Assembly (NCBI GenBank): GCA_963815305.1
Contig: CAWFFW010000001.1
Coordinates: 372,001 to 436,000, forward strand
DNA: 64,000 nt
Source: CAXBID01 sp963815305
GTDB lineage: Bacteria > Bacteroidota > Bacteroidia > Flavobacteriales > Flavobacteriaceae
Reading direction: 5' to 3'
Shown piece after piece: positions 1 through 9,906 of the stretch. A program made the position numbers and the translations under genes. The notes under the pieces are model-generated. The model had not been told where the DNA came from and made no database searches. It was given only the letters and a program-made list of their open reading frames with translations. Each line of letters starts with the position of its first letter. Position 1 is the first letter of the stretch.

Positions 1-105
1 AAATCGGGTTGAATTTTTGTAAATTAAATTACATTAACAACGGTTCTTTAGTTCAAAAAGCAATGGTGATTTTAAATAAAAGAACAAAATAAAATATTAA
101 ACTAA

Positions 106-3100
106 ATGAAAATTATCAAAAATATTACTCTATTAACAGTTGTATTTGTTTTTATAATTTCTTGCAAAGAGAAACAGATTAAAAGACCAATTTACACCGC
201 AGAAAAATGGGAAAATCCAGAATGGGAAAATCCAGAAATATTCCAGATTAATAGAGAAGCGCCAAGAGCAACATTTTATAATCATCCAACAATTGAAGAT
301 GCTTTAAGTAAAAAAGATTGGAAAACATCTTCATTCTATAAATCATTGAGTGGTATATGGAATTTTTATTATACAGATAGTGTTCAAGCAAGACCTGTAG
401 ATTTTTATAAGGAAAATTTCAGTTTAGATGGATGGGATACTATTGAAGTACCATCTAACTGGGAATTAGAAGGTTTTGGAATCCCTATTTACACAAATGT
501 AGTTTATGTGTTTCCTAAAAACCCTCCATTTATTCCCCATAGTATGAATAATGTGGGGAGCTATAAACGTGATTTTGAAGTTTCTGAAGATTGGAAAGAT
601 AAAGATGTTTATTTACATTTTGAAGGTGTAAGTGGCGCTATGTACGTCTACCTAAATGGTGTACAGGTAGGCTATAATGAAGGTAGTAAAACAGCAGCAG
701 AATATAATGTTACAAAATATTTAAAACCAGGTGAAAATCAAATAGCGGTTCAGGTTATGCGTTGGTCTGATGCCAGTTATATGGAAGATCAAGATTTTTG
801 GAGATTAAGTGGTATTGAGCGTGATGTTTATTTAAGAGCAGATAACCCAATTGCGATTAATGACTTTAGAGTTGGTAGTGATTTGGTTAACAATTATAAA
901 GACGGTGCTTTTAGTATAGATTTAGAATTTAAAAATTCAACAACACCTACAGAAGATCGCGAAGTGACTGTTGATCTTCTTGATGAAAATAATAACAAAG
1001 TACTAACTTTTAATAAATTAGTCAATATAGCTTCTGGTAATTCAAAAGTATCCTTTAAAGGCATTGTTACCGATGCTAAACCTTGGACGGCAGAAACACC
1101 AAATTTATATACAGCAACTATAGCTTTAAGTAATTCAAATGATGAAATTCTACAAGCAACTTCACTAAAAGTAGGTTTTAGAAATATTAAAATTGAAAAC
1201 ACTCAATTCTTAGTAAATGGGAAACCAGTGTTGATCAAAGGGGTTAATCTTCACGATCATGATGAAACTACTGGACATGTAATTACCGAAGAATTAACGA
1301 TGAAAGATTTAAGGTTAATGAAAGAAAACAACGTGAATGCGATACGTTGTAGTCATTATCCTAAAAATCCATTTTTTTACAGTCTTTGCGATCAGTATGG
1401 TTTTTATGTAATTGATGAAGCTAATATTGAAACTCATGGTTTGGGGACTACTAACCAAGGGTTAGATAATAATGAAGAAGCTAAAAAGATACATCCAGCA
1501 TACCTGCCAGAATGGAAAGACATGCATATGGATAGAACCGTTAGAATGTTTGAACGTGATAAAAACCATCCATCTATTGTAACATGGTCTTTAGGCAATG
1601 AAGCAGGAAATGGTGATAATTTTTTCGCTACTTATGCTTGGCTTAAAGAGCGAGATAGTACACGTCCAACGCAATATGAAGGGGCTACTCATTATGATAA
1701 TTCAGATATTCAAGCACCTATGTATATGCGTATTCATGATATGATTAAATATGCAGAAAACAATCCAAAACGTCCTTTAATACAATGTGAATATTCACAT
1801 GCTATGGGTAATAGTCTTGGTAATTTTAAAGATTATTGGGATGTTATCCGTAAATATGACGTTATGCAAGGAGGCTTTATCTGGGATTGGGTAGATCAAG
1901 GACTTTTAACTGAAACGGATGATGGTCATGAATATTGGGGCTATGGTGGTGATTTTGGTGCTGAAAATTTTCAACATGACGTTAACTTTTGTTTAAATGG
2001 TATTGTAAACCCAGACCGTTCGCCTCATCCTGGTTTAGAAGAGCTTAAAAAAGTATATCAAAATATTCATTTTAAAGATGCCAATTTTAAGACTGGTCAA
2101 GTCACTGTTTTTAATGAGTATTTCTTTACCAATTTGAATAATTTTACTTTATCATGGTCTCTTTTTAAAGATGGAAATAAAATAGAGTCTGGAGATATTG
2201 ATACTGTAGATTTAGAACCAAGAGCAACAAAATTACTAACGCTTAATTTTCCTGAGTTAGATTTAAATACAGGTGAATATGCGCTTCAAATTCTAGCTTC
2301 AACAAAAAATGAATTACCATTATTGTCAAAAGGTTTTCCTTTAGCAAAAGAGGAATTTATTACTGGAACTTTTAAACCTGTTTTTCAAAAAAATACAGAT
2401 GATATTATAGCGGTATCATCAGAAGCTAACACATTAACTTTAAAGTCTAAAAACTTTGAAGCTAGTTTTGACTTAAAAACTGGAAAGTTAACAGCCTTAG
2501 ATTATGGAAACGGTAATATATTGTTACAAGGCATACAAGCTAATTTTTGGCGTGCTACTACAGATAATGATTTTGGATTTAAAATGCCGAAGGTATTTGG
2601 AGCGTGGAAAAATGCGACAGATAAACAAACGTTGATTTCAGTCGTATTAAAGGATGGTAATAAATTAAAAGATCTAGCATCGATAAAATCAAGTTCAGAC
2701 TTAAAAAACAGTTCGGCTAATCTTGAGGTAACGTATCAATTACCTAATGATATGGCTAAAATTCACTTGAATTATAAATTAGATGCATCTGGTCAAATAA
2801 CGGTAACAAATACTCTTAAAGACGTTAAGAATGAGTTGCCTTATATGCCTCGTTTTGGAAATAATTTAGTATTGAAAAATGATTATAATCAAGTAAATTG
2901 GTATGGAAGAGGCCCACAGGAAAATTATCAAGATAGAAATACATCAGCATTTATAGGAAACTATAAGGCTAATGTAAAAGATTTGTATTTTGAATATATT
3001 AGACCTCAAGAAAATGGATATAAAACAGATGTACGCTGGGTTACGTTTACTAATACTAGCGGAAATGGTATAAAAGTGTTGGCACCAAAACTATTAAGTT

Positions 3101-3321
3101 TTAGTGCACATCATCAATATAATTCAGATTTTGATGCTGGTACTGAAAAGCAACAGCGACATACTACAGATATTGTTACTCGCAATATAATCAACATTAA
3201 TATTGATAATATCCAAATGGGTGTAGGCGGAGACACTAGCTGGGGCGCTAAACCCTTAGAAAAATATCGAATTGAAGCAAAAGACATGAGTTATTCCTAT
3301 TCAATATTACCTATTAATTAA
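106..3321 (+). CDS. GH2 beta-galactosidase, lipoprotein
   Basis: LacZ-type glycoside hydrolase family 2 enzyme of 1071 residues, expected to release terminal beta-galactose at the cell surface or in the periplasm. The N-terminus has a hydrophobic stretch ending in a lipobox-like IISC (Cys about residue 20). The order is jelly-roll sugar-binding domain, Ig-like domain, TIM barrel (about 350-650), a second Ig-like region and a C-terminal LacZ domain 5. The acid/base is E499 in the SLGNEAGNG motif and the nucleophile is E562 in IQCEYSHAMGN; GGFIWDWVDQG is also present. It heads a run of co-directional carbohydrate-degrading genes, 30 bp before the next. The family assignment is firm. That the substrate is an algal or plant galactan rather than lactose is inferred from the neighbours. 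Confidence 0.95.
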   Translation: MKIIKNITLLTVVFVFIISCKEKQIKRPIYTAEKWENPEWENPEIFQINREAPRATFYNHPTIEDALSKKDWKTSSFYKSLSGIWNFYYTDSVQARPVDFYKENFSLDGWDTIEVPSNWELEGFGIPIYTNVVYVFPKNPPFIPHSMNNVGSYKRDFEVSEDWKDKDVYLHFEGVSGAMYVYLNGVQVGYNEGSKTAAEYNVTKYLKPGENQIAVQVMRWSDASYMEDQDFWRLSGIERDVYLRADNPIAINDFRVGSDLVNNYKDGAFSIDLEFKNSTTPTEDREVTVDLLDENNNKVLTFNKLVNIASGNSKVSFKGIVTDAKPWTAETPNLYTATIALSNSNDEILQATSLKVGFRNIKIENTQFLVNGKPVLIKGVNLHDHDETTGHVITEELTMKDLRLMKENNVNAIRCSHYPKNPFFYSLCDQYGFYVIDEANIETHGLGTTNQGLDNNEEAKKIHPAYLPEWKDMHMDRTVRMFERDKNHPSIVTWSLGNEAGNGDNFFATYAWLKERDSTRPTQYEGATHYDNSDIQAPMYMRIHDMIKYAENNPKRPLIQCEYSHAMGNSLGNFKDYWDVIRKYDVMQGGFIWDWVDQGLLTETDDGHEYWGYGGDFGAENFQHDVNFCLNGIVNPDRSPHPGLEELKKVYQNIHFKDANFKTGQVTVFNEYFFTNLNNFTLSWSLFKDGNKIESGDIDTVDLEPRATKLLTLNFPELDLNTGEYALQILASTKNELPLLSKGFPLAKEEFITGTFKPVFQKNTDDIIAVSSEANTLTLKSKNFEASFDLKTGKLTALDYGNGNILLQGIQANFWRATTDNDFGFKMPKVFGAWKNATDKQTLISVVLKDGNKLKDLASIKSSSDLKNSSANLEVTYQLPNDMAKIHLNYKLDASGQITVTNTLKDVKNELPYMPRFGNNLVLKNDYNQVNWYGRGPQENYQDRNTSAFIGNYKANVKDLYFEYIRPQENGYKTDVRWVTFTNTSGNGIKVLAPKLLSFSAHHQYNSDFDAGTEKQQRHTTDIVTRNIININIDNIQMGVGGDTSWGAKPLEKYRIEAKDMSYSYSILPIN

Positions 3322-3351
3322 AAAGTATCTAAGATTAAGAGAAATATATAT

Positions 3352-4479
3352 ATGAAAAATATAGTACTGATAGCTTCATTATTAATATTAGCGAGTGTTT
3401 CGTGTGCACAGGACTCATATAATAATTTTAAGCCTGGAGAGATTTGGAAAGATACCGATGGAACGCATATCAACGCCCATGGCGGTGGTATTACAATAGT
3501 TGACGATACCTATTATTGGTTTGGAGAACATAAGATAGCTGGAGGTGCTGGGAATAAATCTTGGGTTGGCGTAAGAGTTTACTCGTCTAAAGATTTATAT
3601 AATTGGAAAAATGAAGGTGTTGCACTTAGTGTTAAAAAAGATGAGTCTTCTAAACTGGTAGAAGGAAGTGTTATTGAGCGTCCTAAAGTATTATATAATG
3701 ATAAAACCAACAAATACGTTATGTGGTTTCATCATGAGTTAAAAGGGCAAGGTTATGATGCTGCTTTAGTAGGTGTGGCCGTTTCAAATACCGTTACAGG
3801 TCCTTATGAATATATAGATAGTTTTAGAATGCACTCTAACGTATGGCCTCAAAATTTTACAGAAGAGCAAAAGGAACATGCCAGATTAAAATCTAAAGAA
3901 GATTTAAAATGGGGAGAAGGTTCTGTTCATGGTGTCTATTTTTTAAGAGATTTTGAAATTGGACAAATGTCAAGAGACATGACGGTTTTTAAAGATGATG
4001 ATGGTACGGCATATCACATAACAGCTTCCGAAGAAAATGGAACCTTGATAATATCTAAATTATCACCAGATTATCTTTCTTTATCTAATGAGTATGTTAG
4101 GATTTTTCCAGGAGGAAATAATGAAGCGCCAGCCATTTTGAAAAGGGATGGAAAATATTTTATGATAACTTCAGGACTTACTGGTTGGGCTCCCAATCCT
4201 GCAAGATCAGCTATGGCAAAGAATATGCTTGGCCCTTGGAAATCATTAGGCAATCCTGTAAGAGGAACGGAAAAAGAAAGAAAAACTACATTTCACAGTC
4301 AAAGTACACACATTTTACCTGTTTTAGGAAAAAAAGATGCTTACATTTTTATGGCAGACAGATGGGTTCCTAAAGATGCTATTGATGGCAGATATATTTG
4401 GTTGCCTATTGAATTTGAAAATGAAAAGCCAATAATAAAATGGCATTCAGAATGGGATTTAGATATTTTTAGAAAATAA
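3352..4479 (+). CDS. GH43 family exo-beta-1,3-galactanase-like enzyme
   Basis: Secreted five-bladed beta-propeller glycosidase of 375 residues. The N-terminal signal ends near SVSCAQ, so it is either a weak lipoprotein signal or an ordinary signal peptide. The NAHGGGI and YYWFGEHK motifs near the start are typical of the galactan-active GH43 subgroup (subfamily 24 type), which lacks the usual GH43 catalytic Asp. The residues reported as important in that subgroup can be matched here: E109 in ERPKVLYN, E258 in NEAPAI and Q317 in HSQSTH. It sits directly behind the GH2 beta-galactosidase, which suggests joint removal of galactose from a beta-1,3-galactan backbone or arabinogalactan-like chain. 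Subfamily and linkage are inferred; the GH43 fold is well supported. Confidence 0.85.
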   Translation: MKNIVLIASLLILASVSCAQDSYNNFKPGEIWKDTDGTHINAHGGGITIVDDTYYWFGEHKIAGGAGNKSWVGVRVYSSKDLYNWKNEGVALSVKKDESSKLVEGSVIERPKVLYNDKTNKYVMWFHHELKGQGYDAALVGVAVSNTVTGPYEYIDSFRMHSNVWPQNFTEEQKEHARLKSKEDLKWGEGSVHGVYFLRDFEIGQMSRDMTVFKDDDGTAYHITASEENGTLIISKLSPDYLSLSNEYVRIFPGGNNEAPAILKRDGKYFMITSGLTGWAPNPARSAMAKNMLGPWKSLGNPVRGTEKERKTTFHSQSTHILPVLGKKDAYIFMADRWVPKDAIDGRYIWLPIEFENEKPIIKWHSEWDLDIFRK

Positions 4480-4507
4480 ATTTATAAACTCGTAAAACTA
4501 GTACTAA

Positions 4508-4538
4508 AAGCGTATTAATAGTTTTAACGCTTATTTTT
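4508..4538 (+). terminator. Possible weak intrinsic terminator after the GH43 gene
   Basis: A 6-bp stem AAGCGT / ACGCTT (4508-4513 and 4527-4532) with a 13-base loop is followed by ATTTTT. It lies just after the GH43 stop, in a 199-bp gap before the sulfatase. The stem is short and the loop long, so read-through is likely. Confidence 0.3.
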
Positions 4539-4678
4539 AGGTTATTTTATTTTATAAAATAGTTATTAGTTTTAATAAATATCCTTGGTTATCTATTAAT
4601 TTTTTTTAATATAGAAAAGTATTTGAATTCAGTTCTACAATTAAAATAAATTAATCTCAACAAAACATAAAATCAATA

Positions 4679-6103
4679 ATGAAAATCAAAGCATTTATAA
4701 TTCTTAGTATAGTATTGCTCATTTTAGTATCCTGTAAAACAAACACAGAAAATAAGAAAGTAAGTAGTACCTACGTTGAAAAAAGTTCGAAAAGGCCCAA
4801 TGTTATTGTAATATTAGTTGATGACGCGGGTTATATAGATTTTGGTTTTATGGGAAGCAAGGATTTGCAAACCCCTAATATTGATAATTTAGCAACAAGC
4901 GGTGTGAAATTTACAGATGCCCACGTGAGTGCGACAGTTTGTGCCCCTTCAAGAGCGGGCTTAATTACTGGTAAATATCAACAACGTTTTGGTTTTGAAG
5001 CTAATGGAACAGGTGGTTTAGGTTTGAGTGATGATGTAATCACAGTTGCAGATGTCTTTAAAAACAACGGTTATAACACTTATGCTTTAGGAAAATGGCA
5101 TTTAGGAGAAGATATCTCAGACCATCCAAATCAAAGAGGCTTTAATGAGTTTTATGGTTTTATAGCGGGTAGCCGTTCATATTTCCCTATTAAAAACCCT
5201 ACCAAAGAACAAATGCTTCAACACAATGGAGAACGTGTTGTATTTGATGGATATATGACTGATGTGTTAGGAAATCAATCTGTTAGGTATGTAGAAGAAA
5301 GTGAAGACAACCCTTTCTTTATGTATTTGGCTTACAACGCTGTACATACACCAATGCATGCTAAAAAAGAGGATTTAGAAAAATTTAAAGACCACCCTCG
5401 TAAGGAGTTAGCAGCAATGACTTGGTCTTTAGATGAAAACGTTGGTAAGCTATTAAAAAAATTAGATGAACTTGGTAAGCGAGATAATACCTTGATTTAT
5501 TTTTTAAGTGATAATGGAGGTGCTCATAATAATCAATCTATAGGAGCGCCACTTAAAGGTTGGAAAGGTAATAAATTTGAAGGCGGTCATCGTGTACCCT
5601 TTATTCTATCTTGGCCTGAGTCTATTAAAGGAGGAAATACATTTGATGGTTTAACATCATCTTTGGACATCTTTACAACATCATTAGCTGCTGCTAATAT
5701 TGCAAAACCTGATGATCTTATATTGGATGGTGCGAATTTGATTCCTTATCTAAAAAATGAAGAACAAGGTGATCCACATCCACAACTTTATTGGAGAAAA
5801 CTAGATAAATCAGCCGCAAGAATAGGCGACTATAAAATTATAAATTTAGAGGGTTATGGCTCCGTTATGTATAATTTAAGTAATGATTTAGGAGAAACAA
5901 TAGACTTATCGAAAGAAAATCCGAATGAGTTTAATCAAATTATGGATGAATATGATAAATGGCAAACCCAACTTATGAAACCTTTGTGGAGTGAAGGACA
6001 GGAATGGGAAAGTGTTTGTTATCATATACATAAACAACTCATGCAAAATAAAGAAGCCGAATACAAAGATATTTGGGATCCAGCTTTCAAGAAAAGTAAT
6101 TAA
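4679..6103 (+). CDS. Formylglycine-dependent sulfatase (S1 family), lipoprotein
   Basis: Type I sulfatase of 474 residues that would cleave sulfate esters from a sulfated polysaccharide. The N-terminus is a lipoprotein signal (LVSC, Cys about 19). The metal-binding segment VILVDDAGY follows, then the sulfatase signature CAPSR with C88 as the Cys converted to formylglycine, the continuation AGLITGKYQQRFGFE, the GKWHLGE motif and LSDNGG. C88 requires maturation by an anaerobic-type or FGE enzyme encoded outside the window. Its position between GH43 and GH28-like genes indicates a sulfated substrate, which is typical of marine algal polysaccharides. The exact S1 subfamily cannot be fixed by eye. 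Confidence 0.93.
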   Translation: MKIKAFIILSIVLLILVSCKTNTENKKVSSTYVEKSSKRPNVIVILVDDAGYIDFGFMGSKDLQTPNIDNLATSGVKFTDAHVSATVCAPSRAGLITGKYQQRFGFEANGTGGLGLSDDVITVADVFKNNGYNTYALGKWHLGEDISDHPNQRGFNEFYGFIAGSRSYFPIKNPTKEQMLQHNGERVVFDGYMTDVLGNQSVRYVEESEDNPFFMYLAYNAVHTPMHAKKEDLEKFKDHPRKELAAMTWSLDENVGKLLKKLDELGKRDNTLIYFLSDNGGAHNNQSIGAPLKGWKGNKFEGGHRVPFILSWPESIKGGNTFDGLTSSLDIFTTSLAAANIAKPDDLILDGANLIPYLKNEEQGDPHPQLYWRKLDKSAARIGDYKIINLEGYGSVMYNLSNDLGETIDLSKENPNEFNQIMDEYDKWQTQLMKPLWSEGQEWESVCYHIHKQLMQNKEAEYKDIWDPAFKKSN

Positions 6104-6296
6104 TTTTCACATATTTAAAGTTATTGAGACTTAACAGTTTTATTATGCCTAATTTTTTAAACAGAGATATTGTATAAAATACATAGTAATCAATTTCAAA
6201 AAGAATGTCTGAAGTTTTTAAATTACTAATATTGGAACATTGGTAGTTTATGAAAAACAAATCACTAGACTCAAACTAATATTAAAAATTTTTTAA

Positions 6297-7901
6297 ATGA
6301 ATTTTAAAACAATTTTTACATCCGCATTCGCCATAATAGTTTTAGGGTGTGCGGGTAATGCATCGAATAAAAAAGAATTAGAGAATAAAAAGGAACCCCA
6401 TGTTTATAATATTAGGAATTATGGTGCAAAAGGCGATGGGAAAACAATAAATACTAAGGCTATTAATAAAGCTATATCAGAGGCTGCTAAAAATGGTGGC
6501 GGAACAGTTTTCTTTCCTTCAGGTACTTATCTTTCAGCTTCTATACAATTAAAAAGCAACATTACCATTTATTTAGACGCTGGAGCTATATTGGAAGCCG
6601 TAAATTATAAATTGGAAAATTACGATCTCCCTGAGCCTAATGAAACAGGTAAAAATTACCAAGAGTTTGGACATAATCACATGAAAAATAGTCTGATTTG
6701 GGGAATAGGTCTAGAAAACATCTCCATTATAGGGACTGGAATAATTTATGGAAAAGGGCTTACAGCTCATTACGATAGATTTGCAGACCGCTCTAAAGGC
6801 GAGATACGTTTTCCTGAGGCAATACCTGGAGAAGGTAATAAAGCCATTGGTTTAAAAGGATGTAACAATGTGCTTTTACGTGATTTCTCAATACTTTTTG
6901 GAGGTCACTTCGGTATTAAAGCAACAGGGATCACCAATATGACCATTGATAATTTAAAAATAGATACCAATAGAGATGGAATGGATTTTGACGGATGTAC
7001 CAATGTAAGAGTTTCTAATTGTAGTGTAAACTCGCCTTTTGATGATGGTATATGTCTTAAAGCTTCTTATGCTCTTGGAAGAGTACAAGATTGCGAAAAT
7101 ATCACAATAACCAATTGTTATCTTTCCGGTAATTACGATGTAGGAACTATGCTTGATGGTACATTTAAACGTAGTTTGCCTGAATATAAGTCAAACAGAA
7201 ATGGTAGAATTAAAATGGGTACAGAATCTAATGGTGATTTTAAAAATATTAGTATTAGCAATTGTGTTTTTGATGAGGCTGCAGGTATCGCTATTGAAAG
7301 TGTTGATGGGTCTAATGTTGAAGATATTGCAATCTCCAATATAACCATGCGTAATGTATCTACTTGTCCTATTTTTATTCGTTTAGGAAGTCGTATGAGA
7401 GGTCCAGAAAACACACCTATAGGCACTATAAAAAGAATTATTATAGATAATGTAGTTGCTTATAATTCAAACGGTTATTTTGCTTCAATTATTACTGGTA
7501 TTCCAAATCATCCTATTGAAGATATTCGTGTCAGTAATGTTCGTTTTAATCATGAAGGAGGCGGAACAAAAGAAGATGGAGAAATTGTACCTCCAGAAAA
7601 CGAAAGAAAATATCCTGATCCTGGAATGTTTGGTAAAATACCAGCTTATGGTTTTTTTATAAGACATGTAGAGGAAATAGAGATGCATCATGTTAAGATA
7701 GATTATAATAAAAAAGAGGAAAGACCAGTTTTTGTTTTAGAAGATGTAAAGGATGCCTATTTTGAACAAATTAATGCAAAACCAGGAAGCTCAGATGCTC
7801 CAACTTTTGATTTGAGAAATACTTCTGATTTTTCTATAATTAACTCTAGAAATATAAAAGATACTAAACAACCAGATTTGTTAAAAAAATCAAAAATATA
7901 G
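6297..7901 (+). CDS. GH28-like parallel beta-helix glycosidase, lipoprotein
   Basis: Right-handed beta-helix protein of 534 residues with a lipoprotein signal (VLGC, Cys about 18) and the Pectate_lyase_3-type start RNYGAKGDG. It aligns with polygalacturonase-family GH28 enzymes. The N-T-D element is N225-R226-D227 followed by GMD230, and the Asp pair is D249-D250 in SPFDDG. The usual Gly-His-Gly is G303-R304-I305, so the His is replaced by Arg, and the later RIK element is not recognisable at its usual place. It may therefore use a substrate other than plain polygalacturonate, such as another uronic-acid or galactose linkage. The fold is certain; the exact activity is unknown. Confidence 0.85.
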   Translation: MNFKTIFTSAFAIIVLGCAGNASNKKELENKKEPHVYNIRNYGAKGDGKTINTKAINKAISEAAKNGGGTVFFPSGTYLSASIQLKSNITIYLDAGAILEAVNYKLENYDLPEPNETGKNYQEFGHNHMKNSLIWGIGLENISIIGTGIIYGKGLTAHYDRFADRSKGEIRFPEAIPGEGNKAIGLKGCNNVLLRDFSILFGGHFGIKATGITNMTIDNLKIDTNRDGMDFDGCTNVRVSNCSVNSPFDDGICLKASYALGRVQDCENITITNCYLSGNYDVGTMLDGTFKRSLPEYKSNRNGRIKMGTESNGDFKNISISNCVFDEAAGIAIESVDGSNVEDIAISNITMRNVSTCPIFIRLGSRMRGPENTPIGTIKRIIIDNVVAYNSNGYFASIITGIPNHPIEDIRVSNVRFNHEGGGTKEDGEIVPPENERKYPDPGMFGKIPAYGFFIRHVEEIEMHHVKIDYNKKEERPVFVLEDVKDAYFEQINAKPGSSDAPTFDLRNTSDFSIINSRNIKDTKQPDLLKKSKI

Positions 7902-7937
7902 TTACCCTAAATTTTTAAAAAATAGCGCATAAATAAA

Positions 7938-9254
7938 ATGAAACTAACCACTATTTCTTCCTTCAAGTATGTAAAAATAACTGTATTAGCTTTAATGATT
8001 GTGTGGGTATGCAGTTGTAAAGATAATACGACTAATAAATCATATCAAGCGCTCGAGTTAGACCCCGTTAATGACAGTTTAACACTACCTGATAATTTTG
8101 GACTAGTAGTCGTAGCAGAAGGTGTTGGTAAGGCTAGACATATTTTTGTAAGAGATAATGGTGATATATTCGTTAATCTTCAAGATAATGAAGAAGGTAG
8201 AGCGTTAGTCGCATTAAGAGATACAACTGGCAACGGAAAAGTGGATGTTGTAAAATATTTTGATAATTATAGAGGCACAGGAATTGCAATTGATGAACCT
8301 TATTTATATGCTTCTTCTAGAACAGAAGTTTTTCGTTATAGTTTTAACGGGAATGAGTTATTACCTAACTTAACTAAAGATACACTTATTTATGGTCACC
8401 TAAAAAAAAACGATCATCACCCAAAAGGATTAGCTTTTGATGATGCAGGCAGCATATACGTAAGCGTAGGAGGTGCATCAAATGCTTGTATGGAAAAATT
8501 TAGAACGGCAAAATCAAAAGGTATGAACCCTTGCCCACAATTAGAATTAACCGCTGGTATCTGGAAATATAAAAAAGATGTTTTAAATCAAAAACATGGA
8601 GAATCTGGTGAGCGATACGCTACTGGTTTAAGAAATGCTATGGCATTAGATTGGAGTGAGGCAAATGGAGGCTTGTATGCAATGTCTCATGGTAGAGATC
8701 AATTAAATACGCTTTGGCCTGGGCAATTTTCCAATGAAGAAAATGCAGAGTTACCTTCTGAAGAATTTTTGAAAGTAGGTGAAGGAGATGATTTTGGATG
8801 GCCATATTGTTATAATGACCACTTTCAAAATAAAAAAGTATTAGCACCTGAATATGGAGGTGATGGTAAAACAATTGGGCGTTGTGAAAATATGAAGGCG
8901 CCACTAATTTGCTTTCCTGCACATTGGGCACCAATGGATTTATTGTTTTATAAAGGAGATATGTTTCCAGAAAGATATAAAAATGGAGCATTTATAGCTT
9001 TTCACGGTTCTTGGAATAGAGCACCATTAGAACAAAAAGGACACCGAGTAGTTTTCGTTCCCTTTAAAGACGGTAAATTGGCTACAGATCAATGGGAAGA
9101 TTTTGCACTAGGTTTTCCTCACACAGATCACGTTTACAGTAGTAATGATGCTAAATACAGGCCAATTGGTTTAGCACAAGGTAAAGATGGCTCTTTGTAT
9201 ATAGCAGATTCAAGAAAAGGAAGAATCTGGAGAATTATTTATCAAGAAAAATAA
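7938..9254 (+). CDS. PQQ-type sugar dehydrogenase (sorbosone dehydrogenase family), lipoprotein
   Basis: Six-bladed beta-propeller protein of 438 residues in the soluble glucose/L-sorbosone dehydrogenase family, which oxidises sugars in the periplasm with a quinone cofactor. A signal ending in VCSC (Cys about 30) marks it as a lipoprotein. Family landmarks include ARHIFV near the start, HHPKGLAFD, YATGLRNAMAL, FGWPYC, HWAPMDLLFY, HGSWNRAP and the closing RPIGLAQGKDGSLYIADS. The gene is 30 bp upstream of a cytochrome c gene, the natural electron acceptor. Electron transfer from sugar to the respiratory chain is inferred from this pairing. Some family members do not use PQQ, so the cofactor is likely rather than proven. 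Confidence 0.87.
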   Translation: MKLTTISSFKYVKITVLALMIVWVCSCKDNTTNKSYQALELDPVNDSLTLPDNFGLVVVAEGVGKARHIFVRDNGDIFVNLQDNEEGRALVALRDTTGNGKVDVVKYFDNYRGTGIAIDEPYLYASSRTEVFRYSFNGNELLPNLTKDTLIYGHLKKNDHHPKGLAFDDAGSIYVSVGGASNACMEKFRTAKSKGMNPCPQLELTAGIWKYKKDVLNQKHGESGERYATGLRNAMALDWSEANGGLYAMSHGRDQLNTLWPGQFSNEENAELPSEEFLKVGEGDDFGWPYCYNDHFQNKKVLAPEYGGDGKTIGRCENMKAPLICFPAHWAPMDLLFYKGDMFPERYKNGAFIAFHGSWNRAPLEQKGHRVVFVPFKDGKLATDQWEDFALGFPHTDHVYSSNDAKYRPIGLAQGKDGSLYIADSRKGRIWRIIYQEK

Positions 9255-9284
9255 AGCAATTATCAAGAGTACACATATCATTTT

Positions 9285-9758
9285 ATGAGAGCATTTATCA
9301 AAATACTATTTATAACTACTTTTTTCACGTTTACATACACTTCATGTAAAAATGAAAAGTCTAAACATTTAGAAATAAAAACTACTGTTGAGGTTGAGAA
9401 AAAAACAGAAATACAAAATCCTAAACTTATAAAAGGAGAAAATTATTATAAGCAGTACTGTATGGCTTGTCATCAAAAAGACGGTATGGGAGTACCAAGT
9501 TTGAATCCACCTTTAAGTGGTACAGATTGGGTATTAGGAAATAAAAAGAGGTTAATAGATGTTGTACTTAATGGCTTAAGTGAAGAAATTGAGATAGATG
9601 GAGAAGTTTATAGTAATGCCATGGGATCTTTTGCTGCTTTAAGTAATAGTGAAATTGCTTTAGTATTAACTTTTATAAGACAAAGTTTTGGTAATGACGC
9701 ACAAGCAATTACAGAGGAAGAAGTTGCTTCGGTCCGTTCAGTATCTATTAATAATTAA
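9285..9758 (+). CDS. Mono-haem cytochrome c, lipoprotein
   Basis: Small class I cytochrome c of 157 residues. The N-terminal signal ends in TSC (Cys about 21), suggesting an inner- or outer-membrane-anchored lipoprotein, followed by a charged linker. The haem-binding motif is C59-M-A-C62-H63 with YYKQYC just before and QKDGMGVP after. A downstream Met in NAMGSF is the probable second axial ligand. It follows the sugar dehydrogenase directly and probably accepts its electrons. A cytochrome c inside a polysaccharide-degradation cluster is a less common addition in this type of locus. Confidence 0.92.
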   Translation: MRAFIKILFITTFFTFTYTSCKNEKSKHLEIKTTVEVEKKTEIQNPKLIKGENYYKQYCMACHQKDGMGVPSLNPPLSGTDWVLGNKKRLIDVVLNGLSEEIEIDGEVYSNAMGSFAALSNSEIALVLTFIRQSFGNDAQAITEEEVASVRSVSINN

Positions 9759-9906
9759 ATTTAGAAAATATAATATTTAAATAAAACGTTTGCAAGATAA
9801 AGTCGCACGCCAGAGAAAATTAGTCAAATGGTGTTATAAATAGCATAATGATTGCTGATAAAGTAAATTAAAAAATCGAGAATGAACTAACTAGAAAACA
9901 TATCTT

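Noticed and set aside
8638..8991. 117-codon minus-strand frame inside the sugar dehydrogenase gene
   Set aside because: Antisense shadow of a well-supported gene, His-rich by codon reflection.
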